A stretch of DNA of 64,000 bases, from positions 124,001 to 188,000 of the forward strand of contig NZ_CP068082.1 of NCBI RefSeq assembly GCF_016724845.1. Direction: 5' to 3'. Source of the DNA: Sphingobacterium spiritivorum (GTDB lineage Bacteria; Bacteroidota; Bacteroidia; Sphingobacteriales; Sphingobacteriaceae). Position 1 is the stretch's first letter; the number at the start of each line of letters is the position of its first letter. The notes beneath the pieces were generated by a model that saw only the letters and a list, made by a program, of their open reading frames with translations, was not told where the DNA came from and made no database searches. Of the stretch, positions 28,138 to 38,659 are shown piece after piece. Both the position numbers and the translations under genes were made by a program.

Positions 28138-29307
28138 ATGAACATTAAAAGAACAATAGTTTTATCCGTACTGTTATCTGCAGGAACATTTGTTTTTGCA
28201 CAAACGGGAAACTTAAAAAAAGCAAAAGCGGCAATTGCTAAATTTGAAGAACTGAAAGGTGCTGGACAAGCTAAATTAGGAGAATCTAATTTAAAAACAG
28301 CTTCTGAGGCGATAAACGAAGCTATTGCTCATGAAAAAACAAAAGATCTGGCAGAAACCTGGACATACTACGCTTTAGTAAATGCAAACTATGCTTCCAT
28401 GAATAATTCTTCTGAAGATGCTCAAAAAGCAGAAGAAGGAATCAAAAAAGCTACTGAATTAGATACCGATAAGAAAAATGCCGATAACATTAAGGTAGCC
28501 ACTCAGATCTTAGGCCAGTACAACTTCAATCAAGGAGTTGCAGCCTGGGAAAAACAAGACTTCCAGACCGCTTACAAAGCATTTGACAAAGGGTTGGTAT
28601 ACCTTCCGGGTGATACAACATTAACGTATTATTCAGGTCTTGCTGCCATTCAGAATAAAGATTACAAAAGTGCAATTGATAAATATAAATTGCTGATCCC
28701 GGAAAAAACTTTTTCAAACCACAAGAGTGTATTAGTGGATCTTCCTAAACTTTATCTTTCTGCATTGGATACAGCAAGTGCATTAGAGTATGCAAGTATC
28801 GCAGCTAAAGAATATCCTACAGACAATGCAGCTGCTGTTCAGAATATCGAACTTAACCTGATTGCAGGAAATGAGCAGAAAATTGTTACAGATATCGAAA
28901 GCCAACTGGCAAAAGATCCGACAAACAAAACATTATACTACTATCTGGGTATAGCACGCAGTGCTACGAAAGAGACAGACAAAGCATTGGAAGCTTACAA
29001 AAAAGCGATCGAATTAGATCCTAACTATTTTGAAGCAAATACAAATGCTGCTGTTACGATCATGAACCTGGTTAGAGAAGACATCAACAAAGCTAACAAT
29101 GACCGTTCATTGAAACCGGCAGAGTACAACGCTGCTGTAGCTGCTGCTAAGGACAAACTAAAACCAGCTTTACCTTACTTGTTGAAACTGGTAGAATTAG
29201 AGCCTAAAAATGTAGATTCGTTGAAATACCTGAAAAGTTACTATGACTTCATTCAGGATGAAGCAAAAAGTAAAGAAGTGCAGGCAAAAATCGATGCTTT
29301 AGACTAA
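28138..29307 (+). CDS. Secreted tetratricopeptide-repeat protein
   Basis: A 389-residue paralogue of the previous gene in design: signal peptide (about 1-21, FVFAQTG), Ala/Lys-rich helices, and TPR units near 150-180 and 275-305 (YYLGIARSATKETDKALEAYKKAIELDPNYFEANTNAA). Lies 2 bp after the first TPR gene and is followed by a very long perfect terminator hairpin. A pair of neighbouring TPR proteins suggests a shared complex; the partner is unknown. Confidence 0.88.
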   Translation: MNIKRTIVLSVLLSAGTFVFAQTGNLKKAKAAIAKFEELKGAGQAKLGESNLKTASEAINEAIAHEKTKDLAETWTYYALVNANYASMNNSSEDAQKAEEGIKKATELDTDKKNADNIKVATQILGQYNFNQGVAAWEKQDFQTAYKAFDKGLVYLPGDTTLTYYSGLAAIQNKDYKSAIDKYKLLIPEKTFSNHKSVLVDLPKLYLSALDTASALEYASIAAKEYPTDNAAAVQNIELNLIAGNEQKIVTDIESQLAKDPTNKTLYYYLGIARSATKETDKALEAYKKAIELDPNYFEANTNAAVTIMNLVREDINKANNDRSLKPAEYNAAVAAAKDKLKPALPYLLKLVELEPKNVDSLKYLKSYYDFIQDEAKSKEVQAKIDALD

Positions 29308-29318
29308 GCAACGGTTGC

Positions 29319-29365
29319 TATAAACAAAGAAAGTCCCGAATAATTCGGGACTTTCTTTGTTTATA
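29319..29365. terminator. Perfect 22-bp terminator hairpin
   Basis: Arms 29319-29340 and 29344-29365 are fully complementary around TAA. The outer A- and T-rich ends let it act on either strand. It closes the gyrA-TPR-TPR unit. Confidence 0.85.
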
Positions 29366-29390
29366 GTCAGCATTTTTTAGGTCTACCCTT

Positions 29391-29431
29391 TCTCTCCTTT
29401 TCAAGGAGAGATCCCGATTTATCGGGAGAGA
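29391..29431. repeat. Tandem intergenic hairpins
   Basis: CTCTCCTT-TTC-AAGGAGAG (29392-29410) is followed at once by TCCCGAT-TT-ATCGGGA (29412-29427) and a GAGAG tail able to pair outward with the upstream TCTCTC. It looks like a dispersed intergenic palindromic element, but this is the only copy seen here. Confidence 0.55.
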
Positions 29432-29468
29432 GGTTATATAGCCAATACAAAAACGACTTCCTCTATAC

Positions 29469-29493
29469 AGTTGGCGAGGACGCCAACTGACGC
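29469..29493 (+). repeat. Solo REP copy related to the RAYT arrays
   Basis: AGTTGGCG-AGGA-CGCCAACT (29469-29488) followed by GACGC. It combines the stem of hairpin B with the AGGA loop of hairpin A and has the same tail, so it is a single REP unit 17 kb away from the RAYT gene. Confidence 0.85.
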
Positions 29494-29528
29494 AGAAGAA
29501 TTCTCTCCAACTATATAAGAAAATATTC

Positions 29529-30563
29529 TTACTTCCCGGCTTTGAGTATTCCCTTACAGATATCAGAGATCAATCCCGGCCCTTCATATATAAATCCGGT
29601 ATACACCTGTATCAGACTGGCTCCGGCATCCAGTTTCTCAATCGCGTCCTGAGCCGAATGTATGCCCCCTACCCCTATTATCGGAAAGGAACGGCCGGAT
29701 TTATCAGCAAGGTATCTGATGACCTCCGTAGAACGGTTTGTCAGCGGCTTTCCGCTCACTCCTCCGGTTTCTTTGACCAGATTCGGGTCACTTTGTAATC
29801 CATCTCTCGATATAGTAGTATTTGTCGCAATAACACCTGCAATTTTAGTTTCCTGTACAATCTCCACAATATCGTCCAGCTGACTATCCGTAAGATCCGG
29901 AGCAATCTTCAGAAGAATAGGTTTGGAAACTCCATCTTTATTATTGATATCCATCAACTGACGCAGAATATTCATCAACGGCTCCTTCTCCTGCAGATCA
30001 CGCAGTCCGGGTGTATTCGGCGAACTGACATTCACCACAAAGTAATCTACATAGTCAAACAGGGCTTTGAAACAGTAAATATAATCCAGCACAGCATCTT
30101 CATTCGGAGTTACTTTATTCTTACCGATATTCCCGCCGATAATAATATTACCGCGTTGTTTGAGGTGCCTCAATCTGCCGGCAGCAACATCTGCCCCCTG
30201 ATTGTTGAAGCCCATACGGTTTATAAGTGCTTTATCAGATACCAATCGAAACATACGCGGCTTATCATTGCCGGGCTGAGGTCTGGGTGTAACGGTACCG
30301 ATTTCTATAAAACCGAAACCAAAGTTGACCATTTCATCAATATATTCTCCATTTTTGTCAAAACCTGCCGCCAGACCGACCGGATTTTTAAATTTCAATC
30401 CGAATACTTCACGTTCCAGGCGTTTGTCCTCTACTGTATAAATAGATTTCAATAAGGATTTGGCTCCCCATATTTTCGTGAACGTCTGCAATCCTCCCGT
30501 TACGGTGTGATGGGCAGATTCAGGATTCATGGAGAAGAAAAATGGTTTGATCAGTTTGTACAT
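29529..30563 (-). CDS. pyrD: Dihydroorotate dehydrogenase (quinone), class 2
   Basis: Oxidises dihydroorotate to orotate with FMN and passes electrons to quinone at the inner membrane, step four of pyrimidine synthesis. The 344-residue protein has the class 2 N-terminal helix ([19 protein letters not shown]), [30 protein letters not shown] with the catalytic Ser, [14 protein letters not shown], and [28 protein letters not shown]. It is divergent from the ABC-F gene, 50 bp between. Confidence 0.96.
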   Translation of the reverse strand: MYKLIKPFFFSMNPESAHHTVTGGLQTFTKIWGAKSLLKSIYTVEDKRLEREVFGLKFKNPVGLAAGFDKNGEYIDEMVNFGFGFIEIGTVTPRPQPGNDKPRMFRLVSDKALINRMGFNNQGADVAAGRLRHLKQRGNIIIGGNIGKNKVTPNEDAVLDYIYCFKALFDYVDYFVVNVSSPNTPGLRDLQEKEPLMNILRQLMDINNKDGVSKPILLKIAPDLTDSQLDDIVEIVQETKIAGVIATNTTISRDGLQSDPNLVKETGGVSGKPLTNRSTEVIRYLADKSGRSFPIIGVGGIHSAQDAIEKLDAGASLIQVYTGFIYEGPGLISDICKGILKAGK

Positions 30564-30567
30564 TTTG

Positions 30568-30575
30568 CAAAGGTA
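30568..30575 (-). promoter_or_regulatory. -7 promoter element for pyrD
   Basis: TACCTTTG on the minus strand is an exact TAnnTTTG, only four bases before the pyrD ATG, so transcription should start at or next to the start codon. Confidence 0.55.
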
Positions 30576-30597
30576 GAGAAAGAAGCATAAATTTCAC

Positions 30598-30605
30598 TAT
30601 TTTTG
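30598..30605 (+). promoter_or_regulatory. -7 promoter element for the ABC-F gene
   Basis: TATTTTTG matches TAnnTTTG and stands eight bases before the ATG at 30614, implying a leader of only a few bases. Confidence 0.5.
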
Positions 30606-30613
30606 CACCTGAA

Positions 30614-32530
30614 ATGATATCTATAAATAACTTAACATTTGAAATTGGCTCCCGGGCATTATACGACGAGGCCAGTTGGCACATCAAACCAGGCGACAAA
30701 GTAGGTCTGATCGGAGCCAACGGTACCGGTAAATCAACTTTATTACGCCTCATCGTCGGACAGTACACACCGACTTCCGGTACAATTTCTATGGCCAAAG
30801 ACTTAAAGATTGGTTATTTAAACCAGGATTTATTGTCATACCATTCTGATAAAAGTATTTTACATGTGGCAATGGAGGCTTTCGAGCGCCAAAACCAGCT
30901 TCATACAGAAATAGAAAATCTTCTACAAAAATTAGAAACCGATTATTCAGACGAGATCCTGAATAAACTCAGTGATAAGCAGATGGAGTTCGAAGCACTG
31001 GACGGTTACAATATCGAATTCCGTGCACATGAAATACTGGCGGGTCTGGGATTTTCAGAAGATGAGCAGAAGAGACCCTTAGCAACCTTCTCCGGAGGAT
31101 GGCGCATGCGTGTCATGCTGGCGAGGATCCTGTTGCAGACACCTGATATACTGTTATTAGATGAGCCTACCAACCACATGGATTTACCTTCCATCAAGTG
31201 GTTAGAAAACTATCTGCAGGCATTTGAAGGCGCTATCGTCATCGTTTCGCACGACAGGTACTTCCTGGATCGTATTATCAAAAAAACCGTAGAATCCCGT
31301 AAAGGAAAATTGACTCTTTATGCCGGAAATTACAGCTTCTATCTGGAAGAAAAAGCACTGCGCAGTGAGATTCAGTCTAATCAATTCAAAAACCAGCAGG
31401 CAAAAATCAAACAGGAAGAACGCCTCATTGAGCGCTTCAGAGCCAAAGCATCGAAAGCGAAGATGGCACAGTCCCGTATTAAAGCACTCGATAGAATGGA
31501 AAAAATTGATGATGTGGATGATGACAATCCTACAGTCAACTTTCAGTTTAAATTTTCCAAACCATCCGGGCGCCATGTGGTCACTCTTGAAAATATAAGT
31601 AAATCGTACCCGAATCTGGAAATCCTGAAAAATACGGACGGACTTATAGAAAAGGGTGATAAAATTGCGCTTATCGGAGCCAATGGTAAAGGGAAATCGA
31701 CTCTGCTTCGTATAGTAGCCGACGCAGATCATGAATATACCGGAACCAGTACAAAAGGTCACAATGTTTCACAAACATTCTTTGCACAGCATCAATTAGA
31801 GGCTCTACATCTGGAAAACTCCATTATTGCAGAGATGCAGGCGTTTGCACCGAAACATACCGAAACTGAGCTGCGCTCCATACTGGGATGTTTCCTGTTT
31901 TCAGGTGATGATGCGTTCAAAAAAATCAAGGTGCTTTCAGGAGGAGAAAAGTCACGTGTAGCACTCGCCAAAGCCCTGACTGCTGATGCCAATTTCTTAG
32001 TACTGGATGAGCCGACCAATCACCTGGATATGCAATCGGTCAATATTCTGATACAGGCATTACAACAATATGAAGGTACACTCATTGTGGTATCCCACGA
32101 CCGTTATTTCCTGGATCATGTAGCCAATAAAATCTGGTTTATTGAAGACAAAGAAATCAAAGAATATCCGGGTACTTATCAGGAATATGAAGAATGGAAT
32201 GCCAAGCGCATCCTGAATCCGGCTGAGAAAAAGCCTGAAAAGAAAGTAGTAGCAGAACAACCAAAAAAGGCGAAACCTGCTCCTACAGAAGATAAATTTA
32301 AAATTATCAGCAAAAAGAATAAAGAATTAGCAACACTTGAACAAGAGATTTCAGCAAAAGAGAATGAGGTCAGATTTCTAGAGAATGAAATAGCAAAAGA
32401 AGAAATCTATTCTGATGCTGTCAAACTTCAGGATCATACCCGCAGATACAATTCTGAAAAAGCCTTGTTAAACCAGTTACAGAAAAACTGGGAAGAGCTG
32501 GCCGAAGAAATTATGGAACTCGAAGGGTAA
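30614..32530 (+). CDS. ABC-F family ATPase
   Basis: Soluble twin-ATPase of 638 residues, without membrane segments, of the class that acts on ribosomes. Each half has Walker A (GANGTGKST, GANGKGKST), an ABC signature (FSGGWRMRV, LSGGEKSRV) and Walker B (LLLDEPTNHMD, LVLDEPTNHLD). The linker between the two ATPase domains is charged and helical, and a C-terminal coiled coil (about 540-635, KNKELATLEQEISAKENEVRFLENEIAKEE) is like that of Uup. A housekeeping role in translation is more likely than antibiotic protection, because there is no resistance context. Confidence 0.92.
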   Translation: MISINNLTFEIGSRALYDEASWHIKPGDKVGLIGANGTGKSTLLRLIVGQYTPTSGTISMAKDLKIGYLNQDLLSYHSDKSILHVAMEAFERQNQLHTEIENLLQKLETDYSDEILNKLSDKQMEFEALDGYNIEFRAHEILAGLGFSEDEQKRPLATFSGGWRMRVMLARILLQTPDILLLDEPTNHMDLPSIKWLENYLQAFEGAIVIVSHDRYFLDRIIKKTVESRKGKLTLYAGNYSFYLEEKALRSEIQSNQFKNQQAKIKQEERLIERFRAKASKAKMAQSRIKALDRMEKIDDVDDDNPTVNFQFKFSKPSGRHVVTLENISKSYPNLEILKNTDGLIEKGDKIALIGANGKGKSTLLRIVADADHEYTGTSTKGHNVSQTFFAQHQLEALHLENSIIAEMQAFAPKHTETELRSILGCFLFSGDDAFKKIKVLSGGEKSRVALAKALTADANFLVLDEPTNHLDMQSVNILIQALQQYEGTLIVVSHDRYFLDHVANKIWFIEDKEIKEYPGTYQEYEEWNAKRILNPAEKKPEKKVVAEQPKKAKPAPTEDKFKIISKKNKELATLEQEISAKENEVRFLENEIAKEEIYSDAVKLQDHTRRYNSEKALLNQLQKNWEELAEEIMELEG

Positions 32531-32546
32531 CCCATTCAGAGAAACC

Positions 32547-32590
32547 TTTATCATGATCTCTCTTTCCATAAGAAGAGAGATCATGATAAA
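32547..32590. terminator. Bidirectional terminator
   Basis: An 18-bp perfect stem (32547-32564 with 32573-32590) around 8 bases, with TTTA/TAAA ends, between the convergent ABC-F and NTF2-like genes. Confidence 0.8.
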
Positions 32591-32601
32591 AATCTTCTAT
32601 C

Positions 32602-32955
32602 CTATTTTTCTGTCATAGTATACGTTCGGATTACATGCAAATGGTCCAGATCATCAAAGTCATAAACCGTACAGATCTGCCTTACCTTCTCTCCCGTTTC
32701 TTCATTACCAAAAGCTACTTTCGCCTGAATAACGACATTATTATCATCTTCAATAATATTAATAATATCCAAAGTAACCTGACCTGTGGTATCTGAAGCC
32801 TTCAACTCTTTACTGTAAGCCACTAAAGCAGCCTTTCCTTTTAATACTTCCTTTTCACTGATATGCCATTCTACGTAATCTGACAAATGAGGAAGGACAA
32901 GATCAAAATCAAGAGACGAAAATGATTCAGCTATTTCTCTATGTGATGGTATCAT
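32602..32955 (-). CDS. NTF2-like / SnoaL-like small protein
   Basis: A 117-residue protein with the NTF2-like cone fold pattern: N-terminal helices (IPSHREIAESFSSLDFDLVLPHLSDYVEWHISEKEVLKGKAALVAYSKEL), then strands (TLDIINIIEDDNNVVIQAKVAFGNEETGEKVRQICTVYDFDDLDHLHVIRTY). The family includes isomerases, hydrolases and ligand-binding proteins; no specific catalytic pair can be assigned. It lies 55 bp downstream of the ABC exporter gene on the same strand and could share its transcript. Confidence 0.8.
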   Translation of the reverse strand: MIPSHREIAESFSSLDFDLVLPHLSDYVEWHISEKEVLKGKAALVAYSKELKASDTTGQVTLDIINIIEDDNNVVIQAKVAFGNEETGEKVRQICTVYDFDDLDHLHVIRTYTMTEK

Positions 32956-33010
32956 ATATTACTTTATTTATTCTGAACAGTTCATTCTGCTCTCTGTATT
33001 ATATAACAAT

Positions 33011-34792
33011 CTATTCCCGTATAGAGTTTGTTATTTTGTCGATATTCAGACTATTTGCCATTGCCATAAAGATTTTATAATACGTTCCTTTTAGTTCATA
33101 CAGCTCCTCATGCGTCCCATCTTCCATGACCTGTCCTTTCTCCATCACGATAATGTGAGAGGCATCTATAATCTGCGAAATACTATGAGACACAATAATC
33201 ACTGTGCGCCCCACTTTTATAGCATCCAGACTGTTTTTTATCTGTTCAGTAGCAATAGCATCCAGATTAGCTGTCGGTTCATCCAGAAAAATAATTGGCG
33301 GATTTTTGAGAAAGAGACGGGCAATAGCTATCCTTTGCTGCTGTCCTCCAGACATCAGGTGCGCCTCTGATTCATATCCATCCGGCAACTCCAGTACCTG
33401 ATCATGAATATACGCCTGTTTTGCAGCATACACCACTTCTTCCATAGTAGCATCAGGTTTACCATAGCGGATATTCTCTGCAACCGATCCTTTAAAAATA
33501 TGATTGCGTTGCAAGACCAGGCCAATATTCTCACGAAGAAAAGCGGTATCATATTCAGCCAGATCCACACCATCCAGTAAAATCTGACCTGAGGATGGCT
33601 CATAAAATTTATCCATCAGATTGATAACCGTACTTTTGCCAGCGCCACTCAACCCCACAAGAGCTGTAATGTCATTAGGCCGGATAGTCATATCTATCCC
33701 TTTCAGCGCTTTTGTACCGTTAGGGTATTCAAAGGATACATTTTTAAGTTCTATCAAACCCTTGATACGTGCAGGACGATATTTACCGGACTGCTCAATT
33801 TCTTCATCAGATTCAAGAATTTCAAAGAAACTTTCCGAATAGATCAATGCATCATTTACCTCATCATAAATACGGTGTAATTGTCTGATCGGCGCAGACA
33901 CATTGTTGAATAGCATCACATGAAACATAATGGCTCCAAGGGTCATCTGTCCGTCTAATACAAAATAAGACGTCAGAATAATAACAATCACGATTCCGAT
34001 CTGTTCTATAAAGCTCTTGATACTATCAAATAAAAAGCTCGTTTTTCGGGTTGCCATCTGATTTTCTGTCATTTCATACTGAATCTTTTCATGACGGTCT
34101 GCCTCTAGCCGCTCTCTGACAAACGACTTGATAACATTAATTGAATCAATCAGGTTGATAATCTGATTACTCTTATTCTCCCGGTATCTGCGCATATTAC
34201 GCCGAAAACCACTCAAACGGTTAGCCTGCACCTGACTAACGTAAAAATAAATCGGTACGATCAATAGCCCGACCAGTCCGACATAGAAATTAGCAGCAAA
34301 CATACAGGCAAGAGCCACGATAGCATTTGCAAATAAAGGCAATATATCAATAAAGAAATTCTGAACCAGACGTGTCAGGCTGCTGATTCCGGAATCTATC
34401 CGTGTCTGCAACTTACCTGATTCATTTTTGGAGGAAGTATAAAAAGCCATACGATAGCTGAGTATCTTCTCCACAATCAGTTGGGCAAAATCCCTTGCAA
34501 TATAGATTCTCAGCTTTTCACCATAAAATTTCTGTCCGAACTGCACGCAGGAATAAATGATCTCCTTTAATAATAAAATAATTGAAATAACGGTGAGCAG
34601 ATAAAGCCCTTTGGACAAAGGCTGTTTAGCAACCAGCAGATTGCTGATAGAGTCTACTGTATATTTAAGAATAAAAGCATTAACCTGGGCCGCAAAAGAA
34701 CCGATAACAGTCAGTATGAGCGTATAAACAATAAGATTTTTATACGGTTTGGCAAATGGTGTAATCTTTTTTAACAAATTAGAAATGGTCAT
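33011..34792 (-). CDS. ABC exporter, fused permease-ATPase
   Basis: A 593-residue half-transporter of the MsbA/McjD-like group. Six membrane helices occupy about 18-300. The ATPase domain (about 340-580) has Walker A GLSGAGKST, Q-loop, the signature MSGGQQQRIAIARL and Walker B IIFLDEPTANLD, then SHSISQIIDA as H-loop. It should work as a homodimer exporting lipid, peptide or drug. The NTF2-like gene follows. No peptidase domain is present. The substrate cannot be read from the sequence. Confidence 0.93.
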   Translation of the reverse strand: MTISNLLKKITPFAKPYKNLIVYTLILTVIGSFAAQVNAFILKYTVDSISNLLVAKQPLSKGLYLLTVISIILLLKEIIYSCVQFGQKFYGEKLRIYIARDFAQLIVEKILSYRMAFYTSSKNESGKLQTRIDSGISSLTRLVQNFFIDILPLFANAIVALACMFAANFYVGLVGLLIVPIYFYVSQVQANRLSGFRRNMRRYRENKSNQIINLIDSINVIKSFVRERLEADRHEKIQYEMTENQMATRKTSFLFDSIKSFIEQIGIVIVIILTSYFVLDGQMTLGAIMFHVMLFNNVSAPIRQLHRIYDEVNDALIYSESFFEILESDEEIEQSGKYRPARIKGLIELKNVSFEYPNGTKALKGIDMTIRPNDITALVGLSGAGKSTVINLMDKFYEPSSGQILLDGVDLAEYDTAFLRENIGLVLQRNHIFKGSVAENIRYGKPDATMEEVVYAAKQAYIHDQVLELPDGYESEAHLMSGGQQQRIAIARLFLKNPPIIFLDEPTANLDAIATEQIKNSLDAIKVGRTVIIVSHSISQIIDASHIIVMEKGQVMEDGTHEELYELKGTYYKIFMAMANSLNIDKITNSIRE

Positions 34793-34965
34793 ACAGAATA
34801 TTCATTGTGTAATAACGGGAACAAACTTCGGGAAATATGGCGCTGTAAACATTGACAATTATCAAAAAACACCTTCATAATAACTTTCTATACCGCATAT
34901 TTGTTTGTTTAATACCTTTAAAATTCTACAATCTTTATTACTCTCCCCAACAATATCCGTAACTT

Positions 34966-34985
34966 TAGACTATATTTTTAGTCTA
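34966..34985 (+). promoter_or_regulatory. Hairpin overlapping the mazG start codon
   Basis: TAGACTA-TATTTT-TAGTCTA forms a perfect 7-bp stem whose last base is the A of the mazG ATG (34985). It could modulate translation start. Confidence 0.4.
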
Positions 34986-35791
34986 TGGCACATATTCCTC
35001 CTGCTCCGCAACACAGTCCTGCTACGGCCTTCCAACGTTTACTGGATGTTCTCTATACATTAAGGGTTGAATGCCCCTGGGATAAGAAACAGACAATGGA
35101 GTCTCTGAGACACCTTACCATTGAAGAAATGTACGAACTTACTGATGCTATTCTGGATAAAGATTACCCCGAAATCAAAAAGGAATTGGGAGATGTCATG
35201 ATGCATCTCGTATTCTATGCCCGTATAGCAGAAGAACAAAACAGATTTACACTGGTGGATGTGCTCAATGTTGTCTGTGACAAATTGATTAACCGCCATC
35301 CGCATATCTATGGAGATATAAATGTAGAAGATGACGAGCAGGTGAAATCTAACTGGGAAGCGATCAAATTAAAAGAAGGTAATACATCGGTACTCTCTGG
35401 TGTACCCAAGGGACTGCCTGCATTGGTAAAAGCGTATCGTATACAGGATAAAGTGAGAGGTGTAGGCTTTGACTGGGAGGATAAAAAACAAGTCTGGGAA
35501 AAAGTTGAAGAAGAACTGGCCGAATTTAAAGCCGAATTCAATATCGATAACGGAGAAGCTATTGATGCTGAAAAAGCTGAAGGCGAATTCGGAGATTTAC
35601 TATTTTCACTGATCAATTATGCCCGCCACGTGGGTATCAATCCGGAAAATGCATTGGAACGGACAAACAAAAAGTTCATCAAACGCTTTACTTACCTGGA
35701 AGAAAAAGCAGCTGAAAACAAACAGAAATTACAGGAAATGTCCTTAGCAGAAATGGATGTCTACTGGAACGAAGCTAAAACGCTCAGCTAA
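34985..35791 (+). CDS. mazG: Nucleoside triphosphate pyrophosphohydrolase MazG
   Basis: Hydrolyses NTPs and dNTPs to monophosphates, cleaning the pool and lowering ppGpp in some species. The 268-residue protein has the two-domain MazG layout. The first half has VECPWDKKQTMESLRHLTIEEMYELTDAI with EExxE metal ligands and KKELGDVMMHLVFYARIAEE; the second has VRGVGFDWEDKKQVWEKVEEELAEFKAEF and EGEFGDLLFSLINYARH. It starts at ATG 34985 within a hairpin and ends 50 bp before the thi promoter. Confidence 0.95.
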   Translation: MAHIPPAPQHSPATAFQRLLDVLYTLRVECPWDKKQTMESLRHLTIEEMYELTDAILDKDYPEIKKELGDVMMHLVFYARIAEEQNRFTLVDVLNVVCDKLINRHPHIYGDINVEDDEQVKSNWEAIKLKEGNTSVLSGVPKGLPALVKAYRIQDKVRGVGFDWEDKKQVWEKVEEELAEFKAEFNIDNGEAIDAEKAEGEFGDLLFSLINYARHVGINPENALERTNKKFIKRFTYLEEKAAENKQKLQEMSLAEMDVYWNEAKTLS

Positions 35792-35842
35792 TTATTAAAA
35801 CTTAAAATATGCATATGGATTTTTTTATCTCATAAAAATCCA

Positions 35843-35850
35843 TATGTTTG
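35843..35850 (+). promoter_or_regulatory. -7 promoter element of the thi operon
   Basis: TATGTTTG is an exact TAnnTTTG. The expected start point, 4-7 bases on, coincides with the first base of riboswitch stem P1 at 35854. Confidence 0.6.
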
Positions 35851-35853
35851 TAA

Positions 35854-36006
35854 TACTTTAGGGGTGTCTGCAAAAGCAGGCTGAGACTTACCCTTTGAAC
35901 CTGATCTAGTTCATACTAGCGTAGGAAAAAGTAGATGACTGACCTGTGTACCTGTACACACCGTAGCCATTCCTAAAGTATAAATCTATCATTTTAAACT
36001 TTAGGA
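35854..36006 (+). promoter_or_regulatory. TPP (THI element) riboswitch and expression platform
   Basis: The aptamer (35854-35933) shows the hallmarks GGGGTG, CTGAGA, ACCCTTTGAACCTGAT and TAGCGTAGGAA. Stem P1 is TACTTT (35854-35859) with AAAGTA (35928-35933). A small hairpin TGTGTA-CCTG-TACACA lies at 35945-35960. TCCTAAAGTA (35971-35980) can pair either back with the 5' P1 strand TACTTTAGG or forward with ACTTTAGGA (35998-36006), directly before the thiS ATG. With TPP bound, the P1 strand is held in the aptamer and the forward hairpin can hide the thiS start: an OFF switch on translation. Confidence 0.93.
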
Positions 36007-36008
36007 AT

Positions 36009-36212
36009 ATGAACTTTACCCTCAACGGTCAGACCAAACCCCTTCTATCTTCACTTACATTAAAGCAATTGCTGGATCAGGAAATTCCGGATAAACAGAC
36101 AGGTATTGCTGTAGCCATCAATGATCAGGTCATCCCAAAAGATCAATGGACCGGTCATGCTATTCTATCCAATGACAACATTCTCATCTTCACTGCCGCT
36201 CAGGGAGGTTAA
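36009..36212 (+). CDS. thiS: Sulfur carrier protein ThiS
   Basis: A 67-residue ubiquitin-fold carrier that ends in the obligate GG (FTAAQGG). ThiF adenylates this end and it is then made a thiocarboxylate, the sulfur donor for thiazole. Length and the VAINDQVIPKDQW and DNILIFTAAQGG motifs are typical. It is the first gene behind the TPP riboswitch, with its start codon two bases after the switchable segment. Confidence 0.95.
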   Translation: MNFTLNGQTKPLLSSLTLKQLLDQEIPDKQTGIAVAINDQVIPKDQWTGHAILSNDNILIFTAAQGG

Positions 36213-36235
36213 TTAATCACCGTATCATTCCATAA

Positions 36236-38056
<1,821 letters not shown>

Positions 38057-38062
38057 AAAAAT

Positions 38063-38659
38063 ATGATTATAATATCACCGGATACCATCACTCCGCAGCA
38101 TATCGAACTCATACACGCCATTCCATGGTCTGATGCACTGCTATATCATCTTCGTTTGCCGTCGGCCGCAAAAGATGATATAGCCCATATACTGGAAGAT
38201 ATAGATAAACATCTCTATCCGTTCATTGTATTACATTATCATAAAGAAACTGCGTTAAAGGCAGGTATAAGACGAATACATATCTCCACAGATAAGAAAA
38301 AAGAAATAAGCATACCAGACACAGATCTGATTCTGTCCGTATCTACACATCATGTAGATGAGTTCAACAGCCTGGATGCAGATATCGCTTATGCTTTTAT
38401 CAGTCCGGTATATCCCAGTATTTCAAAAGAAGGATATCAGGCAACAGCAGAATTCAAAATCCACAATATACAGCACAGAAGCAACTTAAACAGCAAAATG
38501 ATTGCTTTAGGAGGAATCACAGAATACAATATATCTGAATTAAAAGCTTTGGGATACGATGACGTTGCTCTGTGTGGTTATATCTGGCAACATTCTGATC
38601 CTCTGTTTGCTGCAGATAAATGCTTTTCTATTTCTCAAACGACATCATATGTACAGTAG
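38063..38659 (+). CDS. TenI-like / degenerate ThiE-fold protein
   Basis: A 198-residue TIM-barrel protein of the ThiE/TenI superfamily, strongly diverged. It keeps AFISPVYPSISKEGY (where ThiE has GPIFPTxTK) and MIALGGITEYNISELKALGYDDVALCGYIW, but the N-terminal QxREK motif is replaced by LLYHLRLP and the IND motif is lost. In other bacteria TenI aromatises the thiazole carboxylate; this is the likely role, given its place between thiC and thiE. Bacteroidota commonly carry such a second copy, often labelled thiamine phosphate synthase. It overlaps the next gene by 11 bases. Confidence 0.75.
   Translation: MIIISPDTITPQHIELIHAIPWSDALLYHLRLPSAAKDDIAHILEDIDKHLYPFIVLHYHKETALKAGIRRIHISTDKKKEISIPDTDLILSVSTHHVDEFNSLDADIAYAFISPVYPSISKEGYQATAEFKIHNIQHRSNLNSKMIALGGITEYNISELKALGYDDVALCGYIWQHSDPLFAADKCFSISQTTSYVQ

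Noticed and set aside
31202..31762. 186-codon frame on the minus strand
   Set aside because: It is opposite the ABC-F gene; the Cys/Phe-rich translation is typical of a shadow frame.
30614..32530. Antibiotic-resistance ABC-F protein
   Set aside because: The Uup-like C-terminal coiled coil and housekeeping context argue for a general ribosome-associated ATPase.
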